Source of the DNA: DATARH01 sp036264235 | GTDB lineage: Bacteria; Pseudomonadota; Alphaproteobacteria; ATCC43930; CGMCC-115725 | Reading direction: 5' to 3' | NCBI GenBank assembly: GCA_036264235.1 | Contig: DATARH010000129.1 | Span: 1-26,821 of the forward strand | Length of the DNA stretch: 26,821 bases | Shown here: in pieces, positions 1-7,742 of the stretch | Layout of the letters: each line of letters opens with the position of its first letter | Position numbering within the stretch: the stretch's first letter is position 1 | Position numbers and translations under genes: made by a program | Notes under the pieces: model-generated | Databases searched by the model: none | The model's input: only the letters and a program-made list of their open reading frames with translations | What the model was told of the DNA's origin: nothing

Positions 1-1172
1 TCCGCCGCTTCCCGCTTGCCGCCGGTGCGGCGTTCCTGGTGCTGGTCGATCGCTTTCTGAATCGCGGCGCCGGCCTTGCCGATGAAATCGGCGTGGTGGT
101 GGACGGCGTAATCGTAGCTGCCGCGCAGCAGGTCGCGGCTCTTCTGGAAATGCTGGTGGACGAAGCGCGCCATCAACTCGTAATGCCGCTTCGTCGCTTC
201 CCAATCGGCCCAGTTATGGGCCAGCTCGCACAGCACCCCGAACCCGCCCGAGCCGTTGACCAGCCGCTCGACATAGTCGATCGCGTCGTCCGGCGTGCCG
301 ATGCAGGCGGTGCCGGTCTCGATCAGCCAGTCGGTCGCGTTCTCGACATCGCCCGGGATGATCGGGAAGGTCGCGACGTCGCGGAAATAGTCAGCGAATG
401 CCTGCACCCCGAACCGGACGTTCTCGCGCGCCTGCTCGCGTGTCTCGGCAATGTGGAACATGCCGACGACGCGCCAGTCCTTGCGGTTCGGCACATGGCC
501 GTTGGCTCGCGCCTCCTCCTCATAAAGACCCCAATTGGCGGTGTGGCGCTCCATCTGCGCCGGCGCGGTGCCGCCGATCGACAGCATGCCGACACCGTAT
601 TTTCCGGCCAGAGTCGAGCCGGACGGCGAGCGCGCCGCCGCGACCGCCAGCTCCATATGCGGCTGGGTGTAGGGGCGCAGCTGTAGCTGCGCGTCGGTGA
701 TGTTGAACCAGTCGGTCTTCTTGCTGACGGTCTCGCCCTTGAGCAATCGGACGATGACATCAAACGACTCGTCCATCATCCGGCGCTGATCACCGGGATC
801 GATACCGATTTTCAGCGCGTCATGGACCAGGGCACCGGGACCGACGCCGAACATCGCGCGGCCCCGCGTCATATGGTCGAGCTGCACCATCCGGTCGGCC
901 AGCATGAACGGGTTGTGGTACGGCAGCGACACGACGCCGGTGCCGAGGCGGATGTGCTTTGTGCGCTGCGCCGCGGCCGCGATGAACATCTCCGGGCAGG
1001 CGATCAGCTCGAAGCCGCCGGAATGGTGCTCGCCGATCCAAGCCTCGTGATAATTCAGCCGGTCGAGGTGCTCGAGCAACTCGAGATCGCGCTCCATCGA
1101 TAGCGTCGGGTTTTCGTCGTGGTTATGAAACGGCGCCAGAAAGATGCCGCTACGCAGATAAAGATCGGTCAT
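1..1172 (-). CDS. LLM-class flavin-dependent oxidoreductase, limonene 1,2-monooxygenase-like (3' end outside window)
   Basis: Reading the minus strand from an ATG at 1172 gives 390 codons open to the window edge, so only the extreme C-terminus is missing (family members are about 390 residues). The N-terminus MTDLYLRSGIFLAPFH, the segment AWIGEHHSGGFELIACPEMF and the following RLGTGVVSLPYHNPF, MLADRMVQLDHMTRGR and GVGPGAL are the F420/FMN luciferase-like TIM-barrel signatures of the LimB-type branch. Such enzymes use reduced FMN supplied by a separate reductase to oxygenate hydrophobic substrates in the cytoplasm. The substrate cannot be predicted; limonene itself is only the name-giving example. 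No reductase gene lies beside it in the window. A modest G-rich stretch precedes the start. Family assignment is firm, specificity is not. Confidence 0.9.
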   Translation of the reverse strand, partial: MTDLYLRSGIFLAPFHNHDENPTLSMERDLELLEHLDRLNYHEAWIGEHHSGGFELIACPEMFIAAAAQRTKHIRLGTGVVSLPYHNPFMLADRMVQLDHMTRGRAMFGVGPGALVHDALKIGIDPGDQRRMMDESFDVIVRLLKGETVSKKTDWFNITDAQLQLRPYTQPHMELAVAAARSPSGSTLAGKYGVGMLSIGGTAPAQMERHTANWGLYEEEARANGHVPNRKDWRVVGMFHIAETREQARENVRFGVQAFADYFRDVATFPIIPGDVENATDWLIETGTACIGTPDDAIDYVERLVNGSGGFGVLCELAHNWADWEATKRHYELMARFVHQHFQKSRDLLRGSYDYAVHHHADFIGKAGAAIQKAIDQHQERRTGGKREAA

Positions 1173-1420
1173 GTGATGCTGCCCCACGGCATTGTCGGGT
1201 GGACGAAAGGCCCGTATCCAGAGATCGTCGGCGATCCCGCCCGGTTCCGGCAAGCGATTTCCCGGCCGGGCCGATATGCGTGGCTCCGCAGTTCCCGAGA
1301 CCCTTAGGGAAAACGGCTTTACCTCTTTGGACAGCAGCGGAATTGGATGGCGAATTGGACGTACACCGATTGAAAGCCCAGCCGCGATCGCGGTCGCGGC
1401 TCAGTCAGTGGAGGTACTCG

Positions 1421-1702
1421 ATGCTGTCGTTGATCAGGCGCATCGGGCTGGGGCGCTTGGGCGCCGTGCTTGTCGCGGTTCTCTGCCTCGGCACGATGAC
1501 AACATTCTCGAAACCGGCCGAGGCCCGCATCTGGGTCGGGGTCAATTTCGGTTACCCGGGCTACTACTACGCGCCGTCCTACTACTATCCGGCCTATTAT
1601 CCGTATTACGGGTACTACCGGCCGTACTGGCGGCACCACTATCGGCATGCCAGGTACTGGCACCATCGACACTGGTGTCGTTGGCATCGCTGCTACTGGT
1701 AG
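1421..1702 (+). CDS. Small exported Tyr/His/Trp-rich protein
   Basis: I chose the ATG at 1421 because GGAGG lies 5 nt upstream and a signal peptide follows immediately; the frame is open further upstream but without those signals. The 93-residue product has a basic N-terminus (LIRRIGLGRLG), a hydrophobic core (AVLVAVLCLG) and a likely signal peptidase I site after PAEA at residue 35. The 58-residue mature part holds 17 Tyr, 7 His, 6 Trp and 2 Cys: a YYY/PYY/GYY tract followed by an Arg-His-Trp tail ending HRCYW. Similar Tyr-rich small exported proteins are common as hypothetical proteins in alphaproteobacteria and have no agreed function; extracellular or periplasmic location is inferred. It is convergent with comM, with 6 bp between the stops. 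Confidence 0.75.
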   Translation: MLSLIRRIGLGRLGAVLVAVLCLGTMTTFSKPAEARIWVGVNFGYPGYYYAPSYYYPAYYPYYGYYRPYWRHHYRHARYWHHRHWCRWHRCYW

Positions 1703-1708
1703 CGGGAC

Positions 1709-3241
1709 TCAGCCGGCGGCCTCGGATGTGCCGAACGGCCGCCGGTAGCTGAGCGCCTCGGCGACGTGGCGGCGCGCGACGATCTCGGCACCGTCGAGAT
1801 CGGCGAGCGTGCGGGCGACCCGCAGGACGCGATGGTAACCGCGCGCCGACAGGCGCATCCGCTCGGCCGCGCCTGTCAGAAGGGTGGTGCCGGCCGGCTC
1901 GGGTGTCGCGACCTCGTCGAGCAGCGCACCATCGGCCTCGGCATTGGTGCGGATGCGGCGGTCGTCGGGCAATTTGGCGTAGCGCGCGCTCTGACGGGCG
2001 CGGGCGACGGCGACGCGGCGGCCGATCTCGGCGCTCGACTCGGCCGGCGGCGGCAGCGCCAGATCGTCGGTCGAGACCGCCGGCACGTCGATGTGCAGGT
2101 CGATGCGGTCGAGCAGCGGCCCCGAGATTTTCGACTGGTAATCCTGGGCGCAGCGCGGCGCGCGGCTGCAGGCGCGGCCGGGCTCCGACAGCCAGCCGCA
2201 GCGGCAGGGGTTCATCGCGGCAACCAGCTGAATGCGGGCCGGATAGGTCACATGCCCATTGGCGCGGGCAACGCTGATCCGGCCGGTTTCGAGCGGCTGG
2301 CGCAAAGCTTCCAACGCGCCGCGATTGAACTCCGGCAGCTCGTCGAGAAACAGCACGCCCTGATGGGCCAGCGAGATTTCGCCGGGGCGCGCCCTGAGGC
2401 CGCCGCCGACCAGGGCAGGCAGCGACGCCGAATGGTGCGGGTCGCGGAACGGCCGCTCGCGCAGCAGGCCGCCGCCGCGCAACCCGCCGGCGACCGACTG
2501 GATCATGCCCAATTCGAGCGCCTCCGTCGGCTCCAGCGGCGGTAGAATGCCGGGCAACCGCGCCGCCAGCATCGACTTACCGGAGCCCGGCGGGCCGACC
2601 ATCAGCAAATTGTGGGCCCCGGCGGCGGCGATCTCGAGGGCGCGCTTGGCGCTCTCCTGGCCCTTGACGTCCTTGAGATCGAGGCCGGCGATACGCGGCG
2701 GCGCGAGGCGCGCCTCGGGCGGCGGCAACAACTGCGTACCCTTGAAATGATTGACGATCGCCAGCAGCGTCGGCGCGGCGACGATCTCGACCTCGCCGGC
2801 CCACGCCGCCTCGCCGCCGCAATCGAGCGGGCAGATCAGGCCACAATCGCGGCTCGCCGCCGATAGCGCCGCCAGCAACACGCCGGCGACGCCCGTCAGC
2901 GAGCCGTCGAGCGCAACCTCGCCGAGCGCGATGTAGCCGGCGAGTTCGTCTCCCGGCAGCACCTCCATCGCCGCCAGCAGCCCCAGCGCGATCGGCAGAT
3001 CGAAATGGCTGCCCTCCTTGGCGACGTCGGCGGGCGCCAGGTTCACGGTCACGCGGCGGTACGGCAGCGACAGGCCGAGCGCCGACAGCGCCGAGCGCAC
3101 CCTCTCGCGCGACTCCGCGACCGCCTTGTCGGGCAGGCCGACGATCGTGAAGGCGTGCATGCCCGGCGTGATCGTCACCTGGGTCTCGACCTCGACGACC
3201 TCGACGCCGTGAAACGCCACGGTGCGGACGCGCCCGACCAT
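1709..3241 (-). CDS. comM: ComM/YifB family Mg-chelatase-like AAA+ ATPase
   Basis: The 510-residue protein is full length. The N-terminal ribosomal-S5/Lon-C-like domain (about residues 1-170, with MHAFTIVGLPDKAVAESRER) is followed by the chelatase AAA+ domain: Walker A GPPGSGKS at 216-223, the RDPHHSAS motif near 267, Walker B GVLFLDE at 295-301, and a four-Cys cluster (C346, C348, C358, C364) in NPCRCG...CSRAPRC. The C-terminus is the YifB-type Mg-chelatase C domain. Characterised ComM is a hexameric branch-migration helicase that extends strand exchange during natural transformation; homologues are widespread in bacteria not known to be competent, so the role here may be general recombination. 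ATG at 3241 starts the conserved MVGRVRTVAFHG. A near-palindrome (3268-3275 with 3281-3289) lies about 27 bp upstream and could be a regulatory site. Confidence 0.95.
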   Translation of the reverse strand: MVGRVRTVAFHGVEVVEVETQVTITPGMHAFTIVGLPDKAVAESRERVRSALSALGLSLPYRRVTVNLAPADVAKEGSHFDLPIALGLLAAMEVLPGDELAGYIALGEVALDGSLTGVAGVLLAALSAASRDCGLICPLDCGGEAAWAGEVEIVAAPTLLAIVNHFKGTQLLPPPEARLAPPRIAGLDLKDVKGQESAKRALEIAAAGAHNLLMVGPPGSGKSMLAARLPGILPPLEPTEALELGMIQSVAGGLRGGGLLRERPFRDPHHSASLPALVGGGLRARPGEISLAHQGVLFLDELPEFNRGALEALRQPLETGRISVARANGHVTYPARIQLVAAMNPCRCGWLSEPGRACSRAPRCAQDYQSKISGPLLDRIDLHIDVPAVSTDDLALPPPAESSAEIGRRVAVARARQSARYAKLPDDRRIRTNAEADGALLDEVATPEPAGTTLLTGAAERMRLSARGYHRVLRVARTLADLDGAEIVARRHVAEALSYRRPFGTSEAAG

Positions 3242-3361
3242 CTCCCCGCGCGGTCTCCCTGCGCCATACTTAGGTGTGCAACCTTAAGTGTTGCAGCCCA
3301 GCCAATCCAGCCGCCGCTTCAGTGTCGCCCGTCCGGGGTCGCGTTGCGCCACGCCGGGGGC

Positions 3362-3390
3362 TTGGCTACCTTCGCCGCGCCCTGTCTGTA
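3362..3390 (+). promoter_or_regulatory. Possible promoter of tRNA-Ser
   Basis: TTGGCT at 3362-3367 and TCTGTA at 3385-3390 are separated by 17 bp, and the second box lies 8 bp before the first tRNA base. Position and spacing fit a housekeeping promoter, but the boxes are only moderate matches. Confidence 0.3.
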
Positions 3391-3398
3391 GGGCTCGT

Positions 3399-3488
3399 GG
3401 ATGGGTGGCCGAGTGGTCTAAGGCGCACGCCTGGAGAGCGTGTATACGGGCAACCGTATCGTGGGTTCGAATCCCACCCCATCCGCCA
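3399..3488 (+). tRNA. tRNA-Ser(GGA)
   Basis: A complete type II tRNA. The acceptor stem GGATGGG (3399-3405) pairs with CCCATCC ending at 3484, followed by discriminator G3485 and an encoded CCA (3486-3488). The D arm GGCCGAGTGGTCTAAGGC, the anticodon stem CACGC/GCGTG with loop CTGGAGA (anticodon GGA, 3433-3435), a long variable arm around TATACGGGCAACCGTATC and the T arm GTGGGTTCGAATCCCAC are all present. It decodes UCC and, by wobble, UCU. A weak hairpin (CCCGC/GTGGG) follows at about 3490. ORFs that run through it on both strands are translations of the tRNA itself. Confidence 0.97.
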
Positions 3489-3618
3489 ATCCCGCGCTTT
3501 GTGGGGCTGTTCCTTATGGCCGCGGGTTACTCCCGATTCGAGCCGTCCGATCGGGCGCAATGATCTGTCGTACGCGCCGGGGGCTTTCGTTTCCCGCGGG
3601 TCGGCCCATCTGTGCGGC

Positions 3619-3846
3619 ATGGACGCACAAGGACCACAGCCGGTCCCGCCGCCCGGCACCCCGCCGGTTCCACCGCCTGACCCGGATTTGCCGCCGCCGG
3701 TGACAGAGCCGCCGTCACCGATCCCGATCCCACGCCCCGAGCCGCCGCCGCCTCCGGTCAACGATCCGCCGCCGGCCGCCTCACTGGCGTGTGATCTGCG
3801 CAGCACCGGCGGTGACGGGCTCTTCTACTGCTTCGCGGCTAATTGA
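3619..3846 (+). CDS. Hypothetical small Pro-rich protein
   Basis: The 75-codon ORF from ATG 3619 encodes about 45 residues dominated by Pro with Glu/Asp spacers (PVPPPGTPPVPPPDPD, PRPEPPPPPVNDPPP) and then an unrelated tail with two Cys (ACDL, FYCFAAN). Short Pro-rich proteins of this type are annotated in many alphaproteobacteria without function. No signal peptide, no membrane segment and no clear Shine-Dalgarno are visible, and GC-rich DNA easily makes Pro-rich ORFs, so it may not be a gene. The odd tail could be read-through past a lost stop. It ends 7 bp from the convergent HbpS/GlcG gene. Confidence 0.35.
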   Translation: MDAQGPQPVPPPGTPPVPPPDPDLPPPVTEPPSPIPIPRPEPPPPPVNDPPPAASLACDLRSTGGDGLFYCFAAN

Positions 3847-3853
3847 ACGCGAT

Positions 3854-4300
3854 TTATGCCGGGTCGCCGGTATCGGGAACGAGGCCGGCGCTCTCGATCC
3901 CGTGCACGGCGCAGATCTCGTCCTTGTCAGAGGTGTCGCCGCTGATCCCGACCGAGCCGACGATTTCGGCGCCGGCTCCGACGCGGATCAGCACGCCGCC
4001 GGGCGCCGGCACGACGCGGCCCTCGGATGCCTGCATCAGCGCGGTCAGGAACAACCCGCCGCCGCTCGCTGCCCGCCGCGCGAATTCGCGCCCACCGAAC
4101 CCCATGCCGAGCGGGCCCCAGGCCTTTCCGGTCGCGATCTGGGCGCGCAGGATGCCGGAGCGGTCCTCGCGCTTCATCGCGACCATGTGGCCGCCGGCGT
4201 CGAGCACCACGACGGTGAGCGGCTGCAATTTCAACTCGCGGCCTTTCTCGATCGCCTTGTCGACGATGATCGAGGCCTGGGCCAGCGTCAGTGCGGTCAT
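3854..4300 (-). CDS. HbpS/GlcG family protein (DUF336)
   Basis: The 148-residue protein carries the family hallmarks in order: the N-terminal helix TLAQASIIVDKAIEKGREL, the strand PLTVVVLDAGGHMVAMKRED, the IATGKAWGPLGMGFGGREF segment, PAPGGVLIRV and the C-terminal GSVGISGDTSDKDEICA. The fold binds heme in Streptomyces HbpS and is also found in GlcG proteins and in the diol-dehydratase reactivation/PduO-C relatives; here the ligand is unknown. Its ATG (4298-4300) overlaps the TGA (4297-4299) of the upstream molybdenum hydroxylase gene, so translation is very probably coupled. DUF336 proteins are frequently found beside redox enzyme genes. There is no signal peptide, so a cytoplasmic location is likely. 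Confidence 0.88.
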   Translation of the reverse strand: MTALTLAQASIIVDKAIEKGRELKLQPLTVVVLDAGGHMVAMKREDRSGILRAQIATGKAWGPLGMGFGGREFARRAASGGGLFLTALMQASEGRVVPAPGGVLIRVGAGAEIVGSVGISGDTSDKDEICAVHGIESAGLVPDTGDPA

Positions 4301-6612
4301 GCCTTGTCTCCTCGATGGTGGATTGCCTGCCACACCCGCTCCGGGGTGGCCGGCATGTCGATATCGGGGCATTCCGGGATCGCGTCGGCGACCGCGTTCA
4401 TGACGGCGGCGAGCGCGGCGGTGGTGCCGGCCTCGCCGACGCCTTTGACACCGAGCGGGTTGGTCCGGCACGGCACCGGGTGATGCGAAGCGGCAATGCC
4501 CGGCAGGTCGTCGGCGCGCGGCATCGCATAATCCATGAACGAGCCGGCCAGCAATTGTCCGCCGGCATCGTCGTAGGCGGCGTATTCGAGCAGCGCCTGG
4601 CCGACGCCTTGTGCGACGCCGCCCTGCACCTGCCCCTCGACCAGGACCGGCTGCAGCACCCGGCCGCAATCGTCGAGCGCCGTATAGGCGGCGAGCACCA
4701 CCGCGCCGGTATTGGGCTCGATCTCGACCTCGGCGACGTGCACGCCGTTGGGAAAAGACGGCGGAATGTCGGCAGTGCGGCGGGAATCGAGGTCCTCGGC
4801 AATCGCCCCCTCGCGCGCCAGGATTCGGGCGCGGTCCGCCAATTCGAACAGCCGCACATTCCGGTCGGTACCGGCGATCTCGAATACCCCGTCGCGGTAG
4901 ACGATATCGGCTTCGGCCGCTTCCAGCACATGCGCGGCGACCCTCCTGCCCTTCTCGATTACCGCGTCGACCGCGGCGACGACCGCGCCACCGACCGACA
5001 TCGTCGCCCGCGAGGCAACCGCACCGGCACTCGGCACGCCGTCGTCACTGTCGCCGTGCTCGACCTGTACCGCGTGTACCGGAATGCCGAGCCGCTCGGC
5101 GGCCAGCCGGCGGTAAAGAGTGCGGTGCCCCTGCCCGCTCGCCTGCACCCCGATCGTCAGCAGCAATTTGCTGGCGCCAGGGAAGGCTATCACCGCGCCC
5201 TCGCCCGGCTGCCCACCCGCGATCTCGAGAAAGCAGGAAACCCCAAGGCCGCGCCGCTTGCCGGCCACCTCCGATTGCGCCGCGCGCGCCTTGAAATGCG
5301 CGACATCGGCACGCTCCAGCGCTGCTTCGAACAGCGCCGGAAAGTCGCCGCTGTCATACGTCGTGCCGACCGGCGTCTGATACGGCATCCGATCGGGCCG
5401 GATCAGGTTCTGCCGGCGCAATTGGATACGCTCGATGCCGCTGGCCCGCGCCGCCGCATCGACCAGCCGTTCGAGGCAGTAATTCGCCTCCGGACGGCCG
5501 GCGCCGCGATAGGGGCCGGTCGGCACCGTGTTGGTGAACAGGCAGCGGATGCGCACCCCGATCTGCGGGATGTCATACATGCAGGGCAGGCAGCGCGCGA
5601 AATTCGCGGTCGCGATGAAGGCAGCGTGCGAGGTCAGATGGGCGCCCATATTGGCGAGCGCGTCGACCTCAAGGGCGAGGAAGCGGCCGGCCGCGTCGAG
5701 CGCGAGCCGCGCCTCGATCAGCGTGTCGCGCGCCTGGTTGTCGCTGAGGAACCCCTCCGAGCGGGTGCCGAGCCAGCGCAGCCTGCGCCCGGTTTTGCGC
5801 GCCGCCACCAGCAGCGCCGGATATTCCGGATAGCCGGAAGCGCGCATGCCGAAGGCGCCGCCGACATCGCCGCTCAGGACCCGAATGCGGTCGGGCGGGA
5901 GACCGAGCGTGTGCGCCAGGTTCTGGCGCAGCGCGAAAGCGCTCTGCGAGGCGCAATGGAGGGTGTAGCGGTCGCTGGAGGGGTCGTATTCGGCCACTGC
6001 ACCGCGCGGCTCCATCGGCGCCATGACGACCCGCTGGTTGACGAGGCGGACCCGCGCGACGTGTCTGGCGCCGGTGAAGATGCGCTCGCGCTCTTGCCGT
6101 GCGGCCTCGCTGTCGCCGAAACCGTACCAGTCGAGCGCGACGTTGCCCGGCGCCTCGGGCCAGATTTGCGGCGCATCAGGGGCCGCGGCTCGGCCGGTAT
6201 CGGTGACGGCGGGCTGCTCGTCATAATCGACCGCGACAAGCTCCGTGGCATCCCGCGCCGCCGCCTCGGTCTCGGCGACGACCAGCGCCACCGGATCGCC
6301 GACATGACGGACAAAGTCTCCGGCCAAGGCCGGCCGCTGCGGCACGACAAAGCCAGGCCCGTTCGGCACCGGCACCGCGACGCAGACATTGCCGATCCCC
6401 GCTTCGACCATGTCGGCCGCGGTCAGCACCGCCAGCACACCCGGCATAGCCAGCGCGGCGGCGCTGTCGATGCCGCGGATCGCGGCGAAGGCATGCGGCG
6501 AGCGGACGAAGACCGCATGCGCCTCGCCGGCGATCCGCTCGTCGTCGAGAAACCGCCCGGCGCCAATCAGCAACGCATGGTCTTCGTCGCGTGGCTCAAA
6601 CGGCAGGGTCAT
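4297..6612 (-). CDS. Xanthine dehydrogenase/CoxL-family molybdopterin-binding subunit
   Basis: Start at ATG 6612 (MTLPFEPRDED) gives 771 residues, usual for CoxL-type large subunits; GAGG lies just upstream, while the longer frame to 6774 lacks family similarity. Visible are the aldehyde-oxidase a/b hammerhead start (GAGRFLDDERIAGEAHAVFVRSPH, near 17-40, interrupted here only by description), the molybdopterin-contact segment GGAFGMR at 251-257, the active-site loop GPYRGAGRPEA at 366-376 and the catalytic Glu727 in GVKGVGEAGT. The loop lacks the Cys of true form I CO dehydrogenase (AYRCSFR), so the enzyme is a general Mo-hydroxylase acting on an aldehyde or N-heterocycle. The [2Fe-2S] and FAD subunits normally encoded beside it are absent here and must come from elsewhere, or it works with other partners. 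It is coupled to the HbpS/GlcG gene. Confidence 0.9.
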   Translation of the reverse strand: MTLPFEPRDEDHALLIGAGRFLDDERIAGEAHAVFVRSPHAFAAIRGIDSAAALAMPGVLAVLTAADMVEAGIGNVCVAVPVPNGPGFVVPQRPALAGDFVRHVGDPVALVVAETEAAARDATELVAVDYDEQPAVTDTGRAAAPDAPQIWPEAPGNVALDWYGFGDSEAARQERERIFTGARHVARVRLVNQRVVMAPMEPRGAVAEYDPSSDRYTLHCASQSAFALRQNLAHTLGLPPDRIRVLSGDVGGAFGMRASGYPEYPALLVAARKTGRRLRWLGTRSEGFLSDNQARDTLIEARLALDAAGRFLALEVDALANMGAHLTSHAAFIATANFARCLPCMYDIPQIGVRIRCLFTNTVPTGPYRGAGRPEANYCLERLVDAAARASGIERIQLRRQNLIRPDRMPYQTPVGTTYDSGDFPALFEAALERADVAHFKARAAQSEVAGKRRGLGVSCFLEIAGGQPGEGAVIAFPGASKLLLTIGVQASGQGHRTLYRRLAAERLGIPVHAVQVEHGDSDDGVPSAGAVASRATMSVGGAVVAAVDAVIEKGRRVAAHVLEAAEADIVYRDGVFEIAGTDRNVRLFELADRARILAREGAIAEDLDSRRTADIPPSFPNGVHVAEVEIEPNTGAVVLAAYTALDDCGRVLQPVLVEGQVQGGVAQGVGQALLEYAAYDDAGGQLLAGSFMDYAMPRADDLPGIAASHHPVPCRTNPLGVKGVGEAGTTAALAAVMNAVADAIPECPDIDMPATPERVWQAIHHRGDKA

Positions 6613-6691
6613 CGAAAACCTCGCAGGACGGACGAAAGCATAGACGGAGGTCGGCAAAACGAAACCCCTCGGGCGCGGCGCGGCAGAGGGA

Positions 6692-6721
6692 TTGCCGATC
6701 CCGCGCCGATACTGGTCTAAT
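6692..6721 (+). promoter_or_regulatory. Candidate promoter of the liv operon
   Basis: TTGCCG (6692-6697), an 18-bp spacer and TCTAAT (6716-6721, five of six consensus positions) form a plausible sigma-70 promoter about 145 bp before livH. Directly downstream, GCGGCGGC (6722-6729) and GCTGCCGC (6736-6743) can pair 7 of 8 and could be an operator or a leader hairpin. The rest of the 254-bp divergent region (6613-6866) shows no other gene apart from the leader ORF. Confidence 0.4.
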
Positions 6722-6772
6722 GCGGCGGCAAGCCGGCTGCCGCAGGCCAGCCTAGTCGAGGGGGGATCCAGC

Positions 6773-6847
6773 ATGTTGCGACAGCCTGCGCGCCGCGTCG
6801 CCGCGCCGAGGGCCTGCTTGCGCCCGGCCGCCGACCACGCGACCTAG
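6773..6847 (+). CDS. Possible leader ORF upstream of livH
   Basis: ATG 6773 opens a 24-codon ORF with a strong Shine-Dalgarno, GAGGGGGG at 6758-6765, 7 nt upstream. The peptide is Arg/Ala-rich (five Arg; begins MLRQPARRVAAPRA). It stops at 6847, 19 nt before livH, and is out of frame with it. livH itself has no recognisable Shine-Dalgarno, so ribosomes ending here could reinitiate on livH. No homologue is recognised and the ORF may be fortuitous. Confidence 0.3.
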   Translation: MLRQPARRVAAPRACLRPAADHAT

Positions 6848-6866
6848 ACACCGCGTCCGCCCCCGC

Positions 6867-7739
6867 ATGGTTTCCGTCGATCTCCTGATCAACGCGATCG
6901 TCGCCGGCATTCTGCTCGGCGGCTTCTATGCCGCCGTCAGCGTCGGCATCACGATCTCGTTCGGCATGCTCGACATCGCCAATATCGCCCAGCCGGCCTT
7001 CATCCTGCTCGGCTCTTACGCGGCCTATATCGTCGCCAGCTACGTCTATATCGACCCGATCGTGATCGGCATCATCATGCTGCCGGTGTTCTACCTGCTC
7101 GGGATGGCGACCTACCGGCTCTATTATTATGCGTTCGAGAGCCGCGGCGAGCAGGCGATCCAGGGGCTCGCCTTCTTTTTCGGCCTCTTGTTCGTCGCGG
7201 AGGTGTCGCTGGTCCTGGTGTTCGGCGTCGATTACCGGTTTGTCGAGGCGCCCTATATCGGCCCGAGCCTGCATTTCGGCATCCTCGATCTGCCGCTGCG
7301 CTATCTGGTCCCGTTCGTCGTCTCGCTCACAATGGTCGGGCTGTTGCAGCTCTATCTGACCCGCACCTTTATCGGCCGGGCGATCCTGGCGGTGTCGCAG
7401 GATGGGCTTGCCCTGCGGCTGATGGCGGCGAGCCCGATCAAAATAAAACAGATCGCGTTCGGCATCTCGGTCGCGACCTGCTCGCTGGCCGGCGCCTTCC
7501 TGATCATCATCCAGCCGGTCGAGCCCTCGATCGGCCGCGACTATATCGGCCGCATCTTCGCGATCTGCGTGCTCGGCGGCATGACCAGCTTTCCCGGCAT
7601 GGTGATCGCAGCGATGCTGATCGGCATAGTCGAGAGCATCACCGCGACCTTTTACGGCCCATCCTGGGCGCCCGCCGTCGCGTTCGGGTTCCTGCTAATC
7701 GCGCTAGCGGTGCGCCCGGCCGGACTGATGGGACGCTGA
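6867..7739 (+). CDS. livH: Branched-chain amino-acid-type ABC transporter permease LivH
   Basis: The 290-residue polytopic membrane protein has the LivH pattern: N-terminal LINAIVAGILLGGFYAAVSV, then GITISFGMLDIANIAQPAFILLGSY, typical of the loop-helix region of this permease family, several further hydrophobic segments, and a C-terminal half with GRAILAVSQDGLALRLMAAS, the coupling-helix region contacting the ATPases, and CVLGGMTSFPGMVIAAMLIG. It forms the inner-membrane heterodimer with LivM. Family members import branched-chain amino acids but also amides, urea, aromatic acids and other small organic acids, so the substrate must be inferred from neighbours. It is the first gene of the operon and, unusually, is separated from livM by an inserted DUF559 gene. 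Confidence 0.93.
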   Translation: MVSVDLLINAIVAGILLGGFYAAVSVGITISFGMLDIANIAQPAFILLGSYAAYIVASYVYIDPIVIGIIMLPVFYLLGMATYRLYYYAFESRGEQAIQGLAFFFGLLFVAEVSLVLVFGVDYRFVEAPYIGPSLHFGILDLPLRYLVPFVVSLTMVGLLQLYLTRTFIGRAILAVSQDGLALRLMAASPIKIKQIAFGISVATCSLAGAFLIIIQPVEPSIGRDYIGRIFAICVLGGMTSFPGMVIAAMLIGIVESITATFYGPSWAPAVAFGFLLIALAVRPAGLMGR

Positions 7740-7742
7740 CGG

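Noticed and set aside
1766..2545. 259-residue plus-strand ORF opposite comM
   Set aside because: Antisense of the ComM AAA+ domain with low-complexity Arg/Ala/Gly composition.
3288..3563. Plus-strand ORF containing GWVAEWSKAHAWRACIRATV
   Set aside because: This is a direct translation of tRNA-Ser(GGA), a known annotation artefact.
3366..3806. Minus-strand 146-residue ORF with a Gly-rich part and MGWDSNPRYGCPYTRSPG
   Set aside because: It is the antisense of tRNA-Ser (a classic spurious 'WDSNPRY...LGHPS' translation) joined to the antisense of the Pro-rich tract.
4291..6720. 809-residue plus-strand ORF opposite the molybdenum hydroxylase gene
   Set aside because: Long antisense frames are expected in high-GC genes; composition is Arg/Gly/Ala-rich and no domain is recognisable, while the minus strand encodes a clear CoxL-family enzyme.
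6612..6774. Longer N-terminus for the molybdenum hydroxylase subunit (start at 6774)
   Set aside because: The extra 54 residues do not look like the family, would cover the liv promoter, and ATG 6612 has a ribosome site and the expected N-terminal sequence.
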